This document shows positions 34,736 through 46,733 of a stretch of 64,000 nt of DNA, piece by piece (the stretch's first letter is position 1; each line of letters opens with the position of its first letter). The DNA is taken from the NCBI GenBank assembly GCA_964019165.1, contig OZ025271.1, positions 12,565,759 through 12,629,758 on the forward strand. Reading direction: 5' to 3'. The notes under the pieces are model-generated. The model had not been told where the DNA came from. It ran no database searches and worked only from the letters and a program-made list of their open reading frames with translations. This stretch comes from Mastigias papua (Eukaryota; Cnidaria; Scyphozoa; Rhizostomeae; Mastigiidae). The translations under genes were made by a program, and so were the position numbers.

Positions 34736-37163
34736 ATATGTAACAGGTGAATGATCTCTTACTCTTCATAACATCCAGTTGATGAATACAAGTAGACAAA
34801 AATTATCTTAGCTACAAATTTGCGTTGAAGAATTCTCCTAAAGTACATGATAAACGAGATGTGTTCTAATATGCAAGCCTACTGTCCATTCATCACTTCA
34901 TAAAATCTTTCTATATGTAAACATACACCCATACTATCACACAAAGTTACACATAACAAAAATAATTAATTGCTTTTACAATCAGGCATAGAAAGGCAAT
35001 TGATATCAGTCTTCCTAGTTACACCACTGTGGTTCAGACACTCATATAGACTCTTCATATGAATAATAATGAATAAATAGCATTTCGCCAACAATATGGC
35101 CAACTGGATGCAGTTGTCAGTAGTCATGACCTCCTATTCATGTGATATATAGCTTCATCAGAAACCAAATCGGGAATAAAACGTCATCATATGACTTACT
35201 TCTAGTAAATATCTCTCTTAGATATAACTTGACCTTCTTCCTATTCTTGTTCAACAGATTCGTATCTTTTTACAACGAAACAAGATGCAACCACGTGTCC
35301 ACAACTGTGCAGATCTTCAAGATATAAAAAACGACCTTTCACATGATGGGAAGACGAGTTAAACATCTTAATGGTTAGTTGAAGACTGATGTGATGTACC
35401 GAATTTTGTGCAGGAGGAGTCAGCCTCAATACGATGTATATGCTTCTGATCCACCCATTCAAGCGATCAGCAAGCGGTTATAAGGAACAGGTAGATGTAT
35501 AGGATCAATCCAAACGAGAAGTTCGAACATTTAACATATATATAAACACTATAGAAAAACAAAGCCTTTAAATAACAAACCGGATTGTGATCAAGGTGAC
35601 CTAATTGTATACGTAATGCAGTAATATCGAGGTATACGAAACCATTTATTAACAAGGTATCAAATTGTTTAGCAGGTCAAACTCCTTAACTGAACATATG
35701 AAGGACACTTTACTTAAAACAGCAGGCATGGAGTTAAGGGGGGGGAGCAAGGGAACACTGTATATCCAAAAATGTTCAGATGAAAGTGTGTCTGAACCTA
35801 TGAATACAGTATAGAAAATAGGAGATATGACCCAGAACAAGAAGACTCAGCAAATATATTTGTGGCTTTCAATCAGTTTCTACATTGTAATGCTTAATAG
35901 AATTAAGACGCTTGAAATATTCTGGATTTGGAACACATTTGTAAACACAGCTACCAATGGGGATACTCCCAGTGCTTTTCCTATACTCTGTAAATTGCTA
36001 TTTCATTCGGCAAACACAGCAACTGCATAGAGAAAGGCAGTGGAAGACCCATGAGGGTGCATGAGACGGGGGTAAATGCTTTATACTTTGTTTAAACCTG
36101 TGGAGGTTTGTCACATGCACATTATTGACATTATCTCTCCTTATCTATTTAGAATCGGCGTATCTCTGTGCTAAGAAAGGGTGTTGTTCCAGAAATTTAC
36201 CCCGGTTTAAAATTAACACCCACTTCTACATTTGAATAATCAAAGCCAACGTCAAGTTTCATTGCCGAACAATGTCATGCGAGTACGGGAGTGGTGTGAC
36301 GAGCTGAAACCAGGTGGGAGGACTGATATACTTCGTGTAGTGATATAGGACAACACAGCATGTGTGGCATCGCCAGGGGGGAAGGTTCTCAAATCTACCT
36401 TCTACACTCCATACAATGCATCTCAGATGTGAAATGCAGGAGAAATCTAGAGTAACGCATAAAATACAAAATACAAAATCATTTTAAAAAATTCCGTAAT
36501 GACGCCCCAAAGCCCCCCTCCCCCCGCCAGTAGTGCCGTGTCTGCAACCTTCAACTATGGAACAGCTTTCAGTCATCTTATTTTCGCACATATATTCTGA
36601 AGAGTAGAACAGAAAAAGCACCCTTTTAGGTACTAATGAAAATTTATAATCCCATTCAATACTACTAATGCTATTACAATTAACCTAGTAACGTATGAAT
36701 ATAGTATTGGTTACAAATTCATAGATTTGCTTTAATTATTTACGGCCTATTTCCATTTGAGCTTTTTCGTTCGCGCAGGCCTAGCGTCCAATCTCTGAGC
36801 ATACATAGTTACATGATATTGTGCGTGCTAGAATTTTAGGAGAAGCTTAACTTGCTGGTGCTCAAAGCCCATGCAAAATCAACACCAGCTGCTTTTAAGT
36901 ACGCATGCTCAGATCTGGGCGCTATTTAAGCACGCACAAAATAGCTCTAATGGACATCGACCATTAATGATCTTACTAATATTGACTTCGGCCTCTTGTG
37001 CCTTACAACCAATCAAATAAAAGAACACCCTAAATCAAATATCACATGACAGTGACTATGTTGAAACCATGCGCTATGTTATCGTTCAACAGTAGGCCAT
37101 CCTATGTTAATGAATCGTAGTAAACAGATCAGATGACGTCACTCTCAAGTTTGTCCAATCAAT
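34736..37163. other. Stretch without a recognised gene, upstream of the NLR exons
   Basis: The promoter and 5' untranslated exon of the NLR gene probably lie in this direction, but no core promoter or exon can be pinpointed. Open frames are short and featureless. A C-rich tract occurs near 36505-36530. Confidence 0.35.
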
Positions 37164-37460
37164 ACACCACTTCGGCTAACCGCACATTGGGAGACCGGGT
37201 CTAGATTTGGGGTGTAAAAGTAACATTTTCTTGGCAGTCGCAAAAAGGAATCGTACGAAAGCTGTTCACGTACTGCTAAAATTACATATTAAAATCACTG
37301 ATTGTTGCATTTTCTCTCGAATTTATTCATCCTATTGTTGTGTGTGAACTTCGGAACAGCTTTTCTCAAAGTTTTTGTGAGTACCTAGCTTGCAAGCCAC
37401 AATCTATCGACCTTAGCTGTGTCGCACTTAGGCCCATTTGAATCTTGTGAATTTTCAATC

Positions 37461-37786
37461 ATGTTTAATGGTAATTGCGCTGTTGTTGGTTGTGGAAGCA
37501 GTCAATACAGGCTGAATAAATGGAAGGAAGTTCTATTTGCAGAGCATCTAGGAATTTTACATGAAGAATGCCCTTGCCCATAGTCGTACACATTGTAGAT
37601 TTGAAATGAGTAGATTTGACTTATGAACAGAACCACTAAGAAGAATACCAAATGGATACCAGGTGGTAGTGGTTTAGTTTGTTCTCTGCATTTGTTGATG
37701 GAAAGCCCAGCTTACAGATTCCTAATCCTACCCTAAACTTAGGATATCAGAAGGCTGCCAAGAAACCAAGTAGAGCTTTGCTATAA
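37461..37786 (+). pseudogene. THAP zinc-finger exon of the transposon, frameshifted
   Basis: The frame starts with ATG at 37461, close behind the left inverted end, and reads NCAVVGCGSSQ, then KWKEVLFAEH and ECPCP before a stop. The same domain resumes further on as a W-containing segment (TKWIPGGSGLVCSLH) and, after a one-base shift, FVDGKPSLQIPNPTLNLGY. The C-x4-C and C-x2-H zinc ligands and the NPTLNLGY tail are typical of THAP domains fused to cnidarian-type DDE transposases. At least one stop and one frameshift inactivate it. No DDE catalytic region follows. Confidence 0.75.
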
Positions 37787-38104
37787 AGGGTGACTGAAGG
37801 TAACAGTCAAATGAATTCGAGTTCTTGTTTACTTCAGGGTTGTGCACCTTTTTTCCGAGGATGGCCACTTTTAGACTTAGCTCACAGGTGGAGGGTCATT
37901 TTTCCGTACTATAATAAATCAACACAGTTCTTGATATGCTTCCTATCAATATGCTTCCACTTGCTGACAACATAGTAAGAACTTGTGCCTCACTATGCAA
38001 TCGTCAGCTACCACTGATCAAACAGAAGCTATGAAGAGAACAATACTAAAGTAGTGATTTTTGTTCTTCCAATTTATTTATGAATAAATTTACATCTATA
38101 GATG

Positions 38105-38350
38105 TATACATATTTGTACTGTACTATACAATACTGTACTATGCTATACTATACTATGTTATACTGTACAATACTATACTGTACTGTACTATCATATACT
38201 GTACTATGCTATACTATACTGTACTATACTATGCTGTACTGTGCTATACTGTACTGTACACTACTATGCTATACTATGCTATACTGTATTATGCTAAGCA
38301 ATGCAATGCTGTATTGTACTATATTGTACTATGCTATGATATATGCTATG
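38105..38350. repeat. (TACTR)n pentanucleotide microsatellite
   Basis: About 240 bp of TACTA/TACTG units lie inside the composite transposon. The tyrosine-rich frames across it (38080-38446) are repeat artefacts. Confidence 0.95.
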
Positions 38351-38529
38351 CTAACCAATGTTGGTTGTCTGTCTGTCCTCTTGTCAACAACTCATGTTAC
38401 ATATGTCCTCCTTAGTGATCATCCTCAGATGATCCTGGAAATCTAGTCTATTGGCAGATAATAAACAATGTTCCTCCATTGGAATACCCTTGGCATTTTA
38501 CATTTCTGTAGATGGTAATTCTGTTACTT

Positions 38530-39422
38530 GGAGTGCTATAAACAAAATACATTCAGACCTTCCACAGCTTTTTCAATGGATTTTGCCATGTCTTGTAGGT
38601 TAAGCCCATAGTCAACATGCTTCAGAGGGTCAAAATCTTAATTAGGGGAGCAATTAAATTCTCCTTTCTAACTGTGCCACCTTAAGTGACCTCTTCAGCT
38701 TTAAGTCCTTTATCTTTATTGGGTTCATTGCCTTGTTATTGGGCAGCCATTTGTATGGCTTTGAAGTGCACAAATGGTTATTAAGGTCCATCCTGATTAC
38801 AGCCTCAATCCTAAAAAGAGCTGCTATGACATGGTTACATGTTTGAGCCAGCCCAGCCATGGATGAACAGTGTATTGAGACACTATTTCCATTACATTTT
38901 GCCAAACAGATCCATAGTTTTTGTGGGGCATTATTGATTTGTTCAGATGGTATGCAAGTATCCTTTAGAAAAAATACTCACTATCATCAGCAATAGGATG
39001 AAAATGTAATGGTGACAGCCAACACTGAGAGTGGTAGCTATAGCCTTTTGACTGCTTATAATCAGAGAGATCATCACTTGAGAGTTCATTAGGCTGAAAT
39101 GCTACAAAGCTACACATATCTGGATAGAGAGTAACAGGCCAAAATACAGTTCCATACTCTTCATTCAGACAGCCATGTGCAATTCCGAAAGGGTCTGGCA
39201 ATGTCTTTCGTCAGACTTCAAGCTTGGCTTGTAGTCTGATACAATCCCACGCCCAACCTCTTCAGCTGTCTCTGTTAAAGGAACATCGTTTTCAATAGCA
39301 ACAAACACTCTAGCAACTAGCTCCTCCTTTTCACCAGTTGTCTTTAATCCACGAAGACGTAAGAAACTCTTCAACTAATCAACTTTCATTCTAGACAACT
39401 TTGATAAGTCGGCATCCATCAT
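38530..39422 (-). pseudogene. SAP + SWIM protein of the transposon, degenerate
   Basis: On the minus strand ATG ATG at 39422 opens a frame (MMDADLSKLSRMKVD) that meets one in-frame stop and continues into a SAP-like domain, LKSFLRLRGLKTTGEKEELV, a DNA-binding helix pair. A middle segment at 39201-38965 (DPFGIAHG, then SGY..WL-like PLHFHPIADDSEYFF) follows in another frame. Then comes a SWIM zinc finger near 38880-38810 (HCSSMAGLAQTCNHVIAALF, ligands C...C-x-H) and a KPYKWLP segment. A weak continuation (DFDPLKHVDYG) reaches about 38530. In intact relatives a YqaJ-like nuclease follows; it is absent here. Stops and frameshifts make it non-functional. The CR1 LINE ends about 20 bp before its start codon. 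Confidence 0.72.
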
Positions 39423-39436
39423 TTGGCCTAGGCCCA

Positions 39437-42400
39437 AACAGTGTATGTATGTATGTATGTATGTATGTATATGATTATTTAGACTGGATAACACTGTACA
39501 ATTTAAAATTGATATAAATAGTGGTCCAGCTTGTAAAATAAATAAATAAATAAATATGTAGATAAATAAATATTACAAGCTATTGATAAAAAACTAGATT
39601 GATAAAAAAATATGGCATGTGCTGTCCTTACTTGAGGAGAGAAAATGGGTTTTTTCTCTCCTTAGTTAAAAAAGATTTTAAAGCTTCCTTGAATTGAGTC
39701 ATGGTCTTTTTTTCTCTTATGCTAGCAGGCAGCATGTTCCAAGTTTTTATAGCTGATTACTGAAATGTTTTTTTCTCTTCTGTTGTCACCCTTTCAGCTT
39801 TAAAATCTGCTCTACCTTTTGATCTTGTAGTCATTTGATGGTTGTTTTCAACAATAGGGAGAACAATTGTAGCTTCTGGTCCCTCTTTTCTTATCTTGAA
39901 AATTAACTTCAGTTGGTTAAAAAGAAGCTGCTCCTTCACATAAAGCCATTTTAGTTCAGCTAGGTGGGAATCAGTTATCCTTTCATGACAATCAAGGCCA
40001 AGGATCATTCGAATGATAATATTCTGCTGTCTTTGCAATTGTATTATTTGAGTAGCTGATAATGCACTAAACCATGCACTAGAGCAGTAAGATAAATAAG
40101 GACTGATGACTGCCTCTGCAAGTCTTTTTACTTGAATGAGAGGGATTGATTTGGCTTGTCTTTGTAGTGCAGATATCCTTTGTGATATTTTCTTGACAAG
40201 ATTTTGTAGATGTTTACTGAAGTTGAGCTTTGAATCAAGATTAACCCCCAGATACTTAAACTCTGTTACCCTTTTTAGATTGGCAATCTTAATGCCCTCT
40301 CCTTCTTTGATCTTACTTTTAGGACTAAATATCATCAGTTCAGTTTTATCCAGGGCAAGAGAGAGCTTATTGTCCAGGAGCCACTCACTTAACTCCAAGA
40401 ATTCTACCTGCATTATTCTTTCAAGGGTTTTAGGGCGTTCATGACTGACATGAAATACTGTATCATCTGCATACAGGACAGTTGATGAATTCTTAAGGGC
40501 TGCACTGATGTCATTAATGTAAATTAAGAATAAAGTTGGCCCTAGAATTGACCCTTGAGGCACACCACATGACACTTGTTCTTTGGTAGATGACTTTCCT
40601 TGCAGCTCAACATATTAGCTTCTGTTCTCTAGGTATGACTTGAACCAGTTTTTGGCTTGCTGTGTGAAACCAATGACATTCATTTTTTCTAACAGCAAGG
40701 AATGGTCCACAGTGTCAAAGGCCTTGCGCAAGTCTATGAAAATAGCAGCGGTATGTCTCTTCTGTCCAATTTGGTTCCTAATTTGGTCAACTAAAGAGAT
40801 GACAGCAGTTTCAGTGGAGAATCCTCTCCTGAAGCCATGTTGTCTATTCATCAGGGTCTTAGTGCTCTCCAGATAAGTTACAACTTGTTCATTTATCGCT
40901 TTTTCAATGATCTTAGATATAATCTGCAGCAATGAGATAGGGCGGTAATTTCCGGCTTCAAGGCGAGATCCTTTCTTGATGATTGGAACAACTTTTGCTA
41001 ACTTCATAGCTGTTGGTACTTTTGATGTTTCAATTGACAGATTTATAATGTGCCTCATGGGTACAGCCAATATCTCTGCACCATCTTTGAGAAATTTTGC
41101 AGAAATTTTGTGAGGGCCTGTTGCTTTATGTACTGAGAGTGACTTTAATTGCTTCATTACCCATTCTTTGCTGAGTGGCTTCAAGCTGAATGACTTTCTC
41201 TTGACATTAGCATAGAAAGTCATCAGATTTTCTGTCCATTTGCCTTGAGGCTTTTTCAATTTAGAAGCAATGTTTTTGGCAACACTTGTGAAATACCTAT
41301 TGAAAACATCAGCCACAATATTGGCTCCTGTGACTAGTGCTCCATCTTGTTTCAAAGTTGGCACAGGAAGCTGTTTCTTTGAGGAGCTGCATGCCTTTTT
41401 AAGAACACTCCAGAGAGATTTTGGATTGTTGCCTGCCTCCTTTATTTGTTCTTCAAAAAATTCCTTTTTCTTTCTGTAAAGGTCTTTTTCTAATTTGTGA
41501 TCTAATTTCCTTCATTTCCTGAAACAGCTTCTGTTTTATATCCTGTGATTTTTCCTTTTTTGCTCTTCTGTGCATTTTATGGATTGTTTCTCCTGTAACC
41601 CAAGGCTCACACTGATTTTTGATTCTGAGCAATCTTTCTGGGGCTATGTCATCTGCTGCAGATATTGTATTGTCAACAAGCATATTGTACGCTGTGTTTA
41701 TATCCTGACTTTGAGTAATTTTCCTCCAATTTTTATGTTTAAGTTTGTCTTTAAATTTTTCATGTGAGTAATTCTTGAAATTCCTTGTTGTTATTTCATA
41801 GTGTTTCCTACCTCCACCTGTCTTATCCCTTTTTCTTATTGAATATATCAAATGGTGGTCACTAACTCCAATTGGAATTACTCCACTTTCAGACAGGAAT
41901 TCAGTCCTGTTAATTATAACATGATCAATACAGCTTTGGCTATCTGGGGTTACTCTGGTTGGTTCTTTTATTGTTTGATTGAGCAGGAAACTTTGCAGGA
42001 TTTGATTATATTCAAGTTCAAGGGTACCTTTTTTCAATGCATCAATATTTAAGTCACCCAGAATGGTGATTTCATTGTCTCTACTATTTATTATATCTAA
42101 AATTGGTATCAATTGGGTGTGCAAGGTCTGTTTTGTTGGAGTCTTTGGAAAGTAAATACATGCAAGTAGCCTTGGTTTTGCATTCTTGTGATATAGAGTT
42201 ACTGAAACAATTTCAATACATGCCGAGTTGGTAAGATCATCATTCCTTGTATACGAGAGGGCCTCTCTGACATATATACAAACACCTCCACCATGTCTGT
42301 TTCTATCATTTCTCTCAGGAATGTAACCATCAATGTGAATCTCACTGTCAGAGACAGAGCCATCAAGCTTAGTTTCACTTATTGCAAATATGTCAGGCTT

Positions 42401-43007
42401 AATTTCTCTGAGTATGATCCTTATCTCCTCAATTTTACTCAGGAGACCATTGACATTCAAATGAAGGTACTTTCTCCCAGCTTTCTTTAGGCCCTTCAAG
42501 GGGTCAAAATCTGTAGGGATTATAGTTTCCTCCAAATCATCCTTTGGCTCTTCATCGATCAAATTTATTCCTGTACATTTCTCACAACGAAAGAAAAACT
42601 CTGACTCCTGGAGATGAAATTCATTATACAAGTCCGGTGGAAAATTGGAGCATTTTAGATGAGTCTTCTGGTTACAATTGCTGCATGATATTCCTTTTTG
42701 GCTTTTTCGTACATGCTTACTGCATACTGCACATGGGTGATGAACTGCTGCTGGTCCTGGATTTGGGCAGATGTCTCCTGATATCAATATAATTGCAAAA
42801 ATTAAGGCAATGTTCGGTCTGTTATCTTCTTCGCTCAGAATTAGGCCAAAGCCTTTGCCTAACTTTAGGCCCATGCTGCCTTTGACTTTTTTGTCAAAAC
42901 CATGCATCCACTTTGAAGCGACAAGGAGAAGTACATTCTCTGATCGTTGATCAGTATCTTGTTCATATTCGTTGACTCATATTCGTGTAACTTAGTTTAC
43001 ATTGAAT
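39437..43007 (-). mobile_element. CR1/L2-type LINE, nearly intact, inserted in the DNA transposon
   Basis: On the minus strand the element has a short leader (about 43007-42908), one long coding region (42907-39628) and a 3' untranslated region ending in an (ATAC)n tail (39470-39437), with an (ATTT)n run inside. The tail type and the domain order (PHD-like finger, endonuclease, reverse transcriptase) are characteristic of CR1/L2-clade LINEs. Only one frameshift and two nonsense codons were found over about 3.3 kb, so the insertion is young compared with the other LINEs here. The exact 5' edge is uncertain because it abuts the transposon's inverted end. Confidence 0.85.
39628..42907 (-). pseudogene. 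CR1-type polyprotein: PHD finger, APE endonuclease, reverse transcriptase
   Basis: From ATG at 42907, residues 31-43 are hydrophobic and lead into GDICPNPGP (44-52), a 2A-like remnant. A C4HC3 PHD-type finger follows (CAVC, CSNC, HLKC, CEKC). The APE endonuclease has LHLNVNGLLSKIEEI, SETKLD, HGGGVCIYVR, GDLNID, IDHVI and SDHH, so its catalytic residues are kept. A one-base shift in an A-run near 41480-41490 separates it from the reverse transcriptase. The RT (40615-41364 and on) has NYRPISLL, HGFRRGFSTETA, FIDLRKAFDTVDH and, after a TAA at 40615-40617, GVPQGSILGP and LYADDT. A second TAA lies near 39757-39759; beyond it the same frame reads AIKTWNMLPASIREKKT and ends at 39628. All catalytic motifs are intact. 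Confidence 0.88.
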
Positions 43008-43247
43008 ATTGTAGCTTGCAAGCTAAGTACTTATAAAAGCTTCGAAAAAAGCTGTTCCGAAGTGTACAAACCAAGATAGGACGAATAAATTCGAGAGAAA
43101 AGACAACAATCAGTGATTTTAATATGCAGTTTTAGCAGTACGTGAACAGCTTTCGTACGGTTCCTTGTTGCGACTACCAAGAAAATGTTACTTTTACACC
43201 CCAAATCTAGGCCCAGTCTCCCAATGCGCGGTTAGCCGAAGTGGTGT

Positions 43248-44589
43248 ATTATCAGTACAGTAATTACAAACTTCATGCCATAAAGCAGTATACCACTACA
43301 CTGTGCAATTTTCTAACCTATCTATAACCTATGTCACATTGGATTTGACAAAGACCAACACTTTGCATTGTACAATAACCAGGAGTGGTATTTGAATGGT
43401 AATTGTTTAGAGCTAAGGCTGCCATTGTAGAAGATTCATACTTTGGCCATTAAACATTGGCAAACATTAAATTGCTGGTTCTTAACTGTGACAAAGGACT
43501 TCCCTGTAAACATGAAACCAAAGCCAAAACATGAAAAATGACATATAGCCATCACTTCAATTACCAGGGGATCCAGAGGGACTGGGGGCCATGGCCCCCA
43601 AACGTTATTATTTCCTATGCAAACAATAGTGCTAAGATACTCCCACGTGAGAAGACAATAAAATGAATCAGATGGCCCCCCGAAATCCCAGCTCTGGATC
43701 AACTTTTAATAATTCTCTTCTTTTGAATTTTTGAATTACTAATAAAGTGATAATCTATATTAATTGAACGGTCTCACCACTGTACTTCTCTTTTCTTCCT
43801 TCTCGTCGTTGTAGATTAGAGACAATAAGCTACACGCGAATTGTATTTTTTCGTGAGTGTTTCTTTGCCAAGTTAGAAATTCAACTAACCATTTTACAAT
43901 TTAATTTGGTATATACATTTGCTCCCCGGAATTACGTATAAAGATGGAATAACAAAAATCGGTGTGGGAAAGGAAGGGCTAGGCAATGTGTTGAGGGAAA
44001 GTTAGTATAAAAATAGGCCTAACAAAAGGGCAAGGTCTTATGACGCGATAGAATGTCAGTGTGATGTTAGTTTAGTGTTAGCGTAGAAGAAGTGATGGCA
44101 ATGAGCTGTAGAAAAACACGTAATGAATGAATGAATGAATGGAGTGGAAGATAAAGTAACTAAAAATGTAATTGCTACAAACTCCTGTCTATCACCCTAT
44201 CGCTATTAAATGATGGTATATTAGTATCAGGCCAATTTACTAGTATTACAAAATTAAGAATTTTCAGGGGCTAAGATCATTTCCAGCGATTTTTAAACGG
44301 GTAATAAACAACCCTTCAAGAGGTGTTGGAAGAACGTTGAAATGATAACACTGAAAAGTAGAATTAATGTCAATATTAATTTATATAGCCTCATAACATC
44401 ATTTTCTGTTCACTATCATTGTTGTTTGATTAAATTATAAAGTCAAATCATTCTAGAACAATAAACAAACTTAAATCGTCTTAAAAAAAGAAAAATAATC
44501 CAAATTTATAAAGCCAATAAATCCTAATAAATAAAGCTAACAAAAGAGATGCTAACAACCTCAATAATAAACAGGAGATCATAATTTGC
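43248..44589. other. Stretch without a recognised gene, with one MITE-like patch
   Basis: At 43560-43705 the phrase GATCCAGAGGGACTGGGGGCCATGGCCCCC and a terminal CAGCTCTGGATC resemble the MITE at 14527-14680. The remainder has short frames only, and a small (AATG)n run occurs near 44120. Confidence 0.45.
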
Positions 44590-44930
44590 AATAAGTGATC
44601 GAAAATTCACATTAGTTCAAAACTCATCGGTATGGGAATATGACGTAAGTGATCGTAATGGCACTTCGTTTGAGGAACCCCCTGGGTTAAAAATTGTGGA
44701 AAAATATTCAAAATGTAGCTTAACATGCCTAGTCGGATGTTATTTCATTGAAATTCTAATTTATTTACAATAAGTGATCGAAAATTCACATTAATTCAAA
44801 CTCATCGGTATGAGAATATGACGTAACTGACCGTAACGGCACTTCATTTGAGGAACTCCTCTGGGTTAAAAATAATGAAAAAATATTCAAAATGTAACTT
44901 AACATGCCTAGTCAGATGTTATTTGAGTTA
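44590..44930. repeat. Two tandem copies of a roughly 180-bp unit
   Basis: AATAAGTGATCGAAAATTCACATTA begins at 44590 and again at 44769. Both units continue through ACTCATCGGTATG, ATATGACGTAA, GGCACTTC, GGGTTAAAAAT and ACATGCCTAGTC to GATGTTATTT. Identity is about 90 percent by eye. No coding sequence is present. Confidence 0.9.
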
Positions 44931-45484
44931 GGTGCTTCGATATTCTATCTACAACATGTTTTGGACAGTTACAAGACGACGATCATCGAATCTGAATGTT
45001 GTCCGCGAATCTGAATGTGAATCTTGTCCCCAGGATTAAAGTGGGATTTGCCTATTACCTAAAAACCTGCTCATCAGCCCCGATCAATTAACTGCAACAA
45101 ATGACAAGACGAAGACTGATATTTCCATACATTATCATTTCAAAGAGGCCTAGGTCACAGTTTGGCAAACTGAAACTGCCATAAACTTTAACTAGTGGTT
45201 AAAATGTAGTACAATAGATCGTGAGCATACTTCTATTTTGACACAAAAACAGGAAACAGTACCTGACAATCAAATCTTTATGTTGCCTTCCAAAGATTTA
45301 GACGTCTATCTTGCCTTCCAAAAATTTAAATGAAAGCCTTCCAAAGATTTAGACGACAGCGAGCTAATGCAAATAGAACTTCGTGTCTCAACTTGAAGCT
45401 CAACGAAAGTCAAACACGGAAGGAAGTGAACAACAAAATATTAAAGGGGCATTCAAAGATGACGGGGGCTCAAAGGGAAGTTCA

Positions 45485-45868
45485 GCGCTAGTACGGTTTT
45501 GCACCTCACAGTGATAACAGGGGGCTACACCCATAAATTATACACCATTCGATAGCTCTTCATCTGTACATTCATATGCTACCCCCATTTACCCCCATAG
45601 GGGTAGGAGTGGGGTCAGGGTTAGGGTTGGGGTTAGTTATTTCTTGTCAGCCATCACGAATATCATCGAAATACTCATGATATTCATAATGGCGGACAAG
45701 AAACAACTAGCGCTAGCCCTAACCCTTCCCTTACTGCTAACGGAAACCCTACCCTATGGGGGTAAATGGGGTAGAATATGAATGTACAGATGAAGAGCTA
45801 TCGAATGGTGTATAATTTATGGGTGTAGCCCCCTGTTATCACTGTGAGGTGCAAAACCGTACTAGCGC
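45485..45868. repeat. Foldback element with arms of about 150-160 bp
   Basis: The left end GCGCTAGTACGGTTTTGCAC and right end GTGCAAAACCGTACTAGCGC are perfect reverse complements. The match continues, with few changes, through GATAACAGGGGGCTACACCC, TACACCATTCGATAGCTC and TACCCCCAT. The centre holds GGGTTAGGGTTGGGGTTAG and its imperfect complement CTAGCCCTAACCC. It is non-coding and resembles the foldback elements at 5.1 and 34.4 kb in architecture but not in sequence. Confidence 0.88.
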
Positions 45869-46064
45869 CAGGAGGTTCTTTTTCTTGCTACCAAAGAGTG
45901 GCAGAGCACTGTGTTTGGCGGGAAGGAGGGCTCTAGTAAAGTAAGTAGAACCGTTGGGATATAGAGGGGGTGCTAAAACTGGTACTAAAGTACACTTGCA
46001 AGAAAATGTGGAGAGGTAACAGCCCTATAAAGCACCCACAGCTCCACAGCCATTGTATCCTAAA

Positions 46065-46725
46065 CCCAGGGGGGGCACTCTGCACATAGACATACAGGGG
46101 GTAAGTCCAAGAAATTTATCGGCCACCCAAAAATATCAGCTCATTTTCCATAAGACCCAAAAATATCAGTTTTACTTATATCTTGTACCCAAAAATATCA
46201 CAAATTGGAATGTTGGTTGAGATACTATCACATAGCTGTATTCTATAGGATCTGCCATTTAAAACAAGCTGTAAATAGTTGCAGTTGCCATTAGCAAACA
46301 TGGAGCAAATGTCGCCCCTGTGCTGCAGGTGTCCTTGATGTTTTTAGTCTTTTGGTAAGACATCGTTTGACTTCTATAACCTATTTCGTGCAATATAAAG
46401 TTTACAGTGAGTGCAAAAAGTAGCATTAAAACTTCCAAAAAGTATTGTAACATGACTTGAAATAAGTGAAATAAACCGCAGCAAATTAGGTCTATGAAGA
46501 ATACATTTGAATCAGATATGAAAATCTCATGAAACACCAAAAGATATGTGTTTCTAAATCTGATACCTAGAAATATCAGAATTGTATCTATTATTTTTGC
46601 AGGGCCCAAACATATCATTTCTGACAAATATTTAACCCAAAAACTATCACTTTGGGCAAGCATTTGACCCAAAATATCGGACTGACCCCCCCCCCGTATG
46701 TCCGTGTGCCAAGTGCCCCCCTGGG
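46065..46725. mobile_element. hAT-like MITE with near-perfect 8-bp target duplication
   Basis: The ends read CCCAGGGGGG and CCCCCCTGGG, with inverted homology of about 45 bp (GCACT, ACATAC.GGGGG.). The flanks are ATCCTAAA (46057-46064) and ATCATAAA (46726-46733), identical at seven of eight positions, and an 8-bp duplication points to the hAT superfamily. Just inside both ends are repeats of ACCCAAAAATATCA. The minus frame at 46259-46672 has no recognisable transposase motif, so the element is classed as non-autonomous. Confidence 0.8.
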
Positions 46726-46733
46726 ATCATAAA

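Larger units (their letters stand above)
37164..43247. mobile_element. Composite DNA transposon, ISL2EU-like, with 240-bp inverted ends
   Basis: The sequences at 37164-37403 and 43008-43247 are inverted copies of the same 240 bp, diverged by roughly 15 percent. They begin ACACCACTTCGGCTAACCGC and are flanked by AT on both sides (37162-37163 and 43248-43249), compatible with a 2-bp duplication. Inside are a THAP-domain pseudo-exon on the plus strand next to the left end, and a SAP plus SWIM pseudogene on the minus strand running from the right end. THAP transposases and a separate SAP/SWIM/YqaJ-type protein are the gene pair I associate with the ISL2EU group. No transposase core or YqaJ nuclease can be read, so the family name is an inference. 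A CR1-type LINE is inserted in the right half. Confidence 0.7.

Noticed and set aside
38080..38446. Two overlapping tyrosine/leucine-rich frames of over 110 codons.
   Set aside because: They translate the (TACTR)n pentanucleotide repeat in different frames.
45610..45640. An interstitial telomere tract.
   Set aside because: Only about three imperfect TTAGGG-like units occur, and they form the apex of a foldback element.
46259..46672. A 137-codon minus-strand membrane-like protein.
   Set aside because: It lies wholly inside the hAT-like MITE and shows no conserved domain; the hydrophobicity follows from AT-rich sequence.
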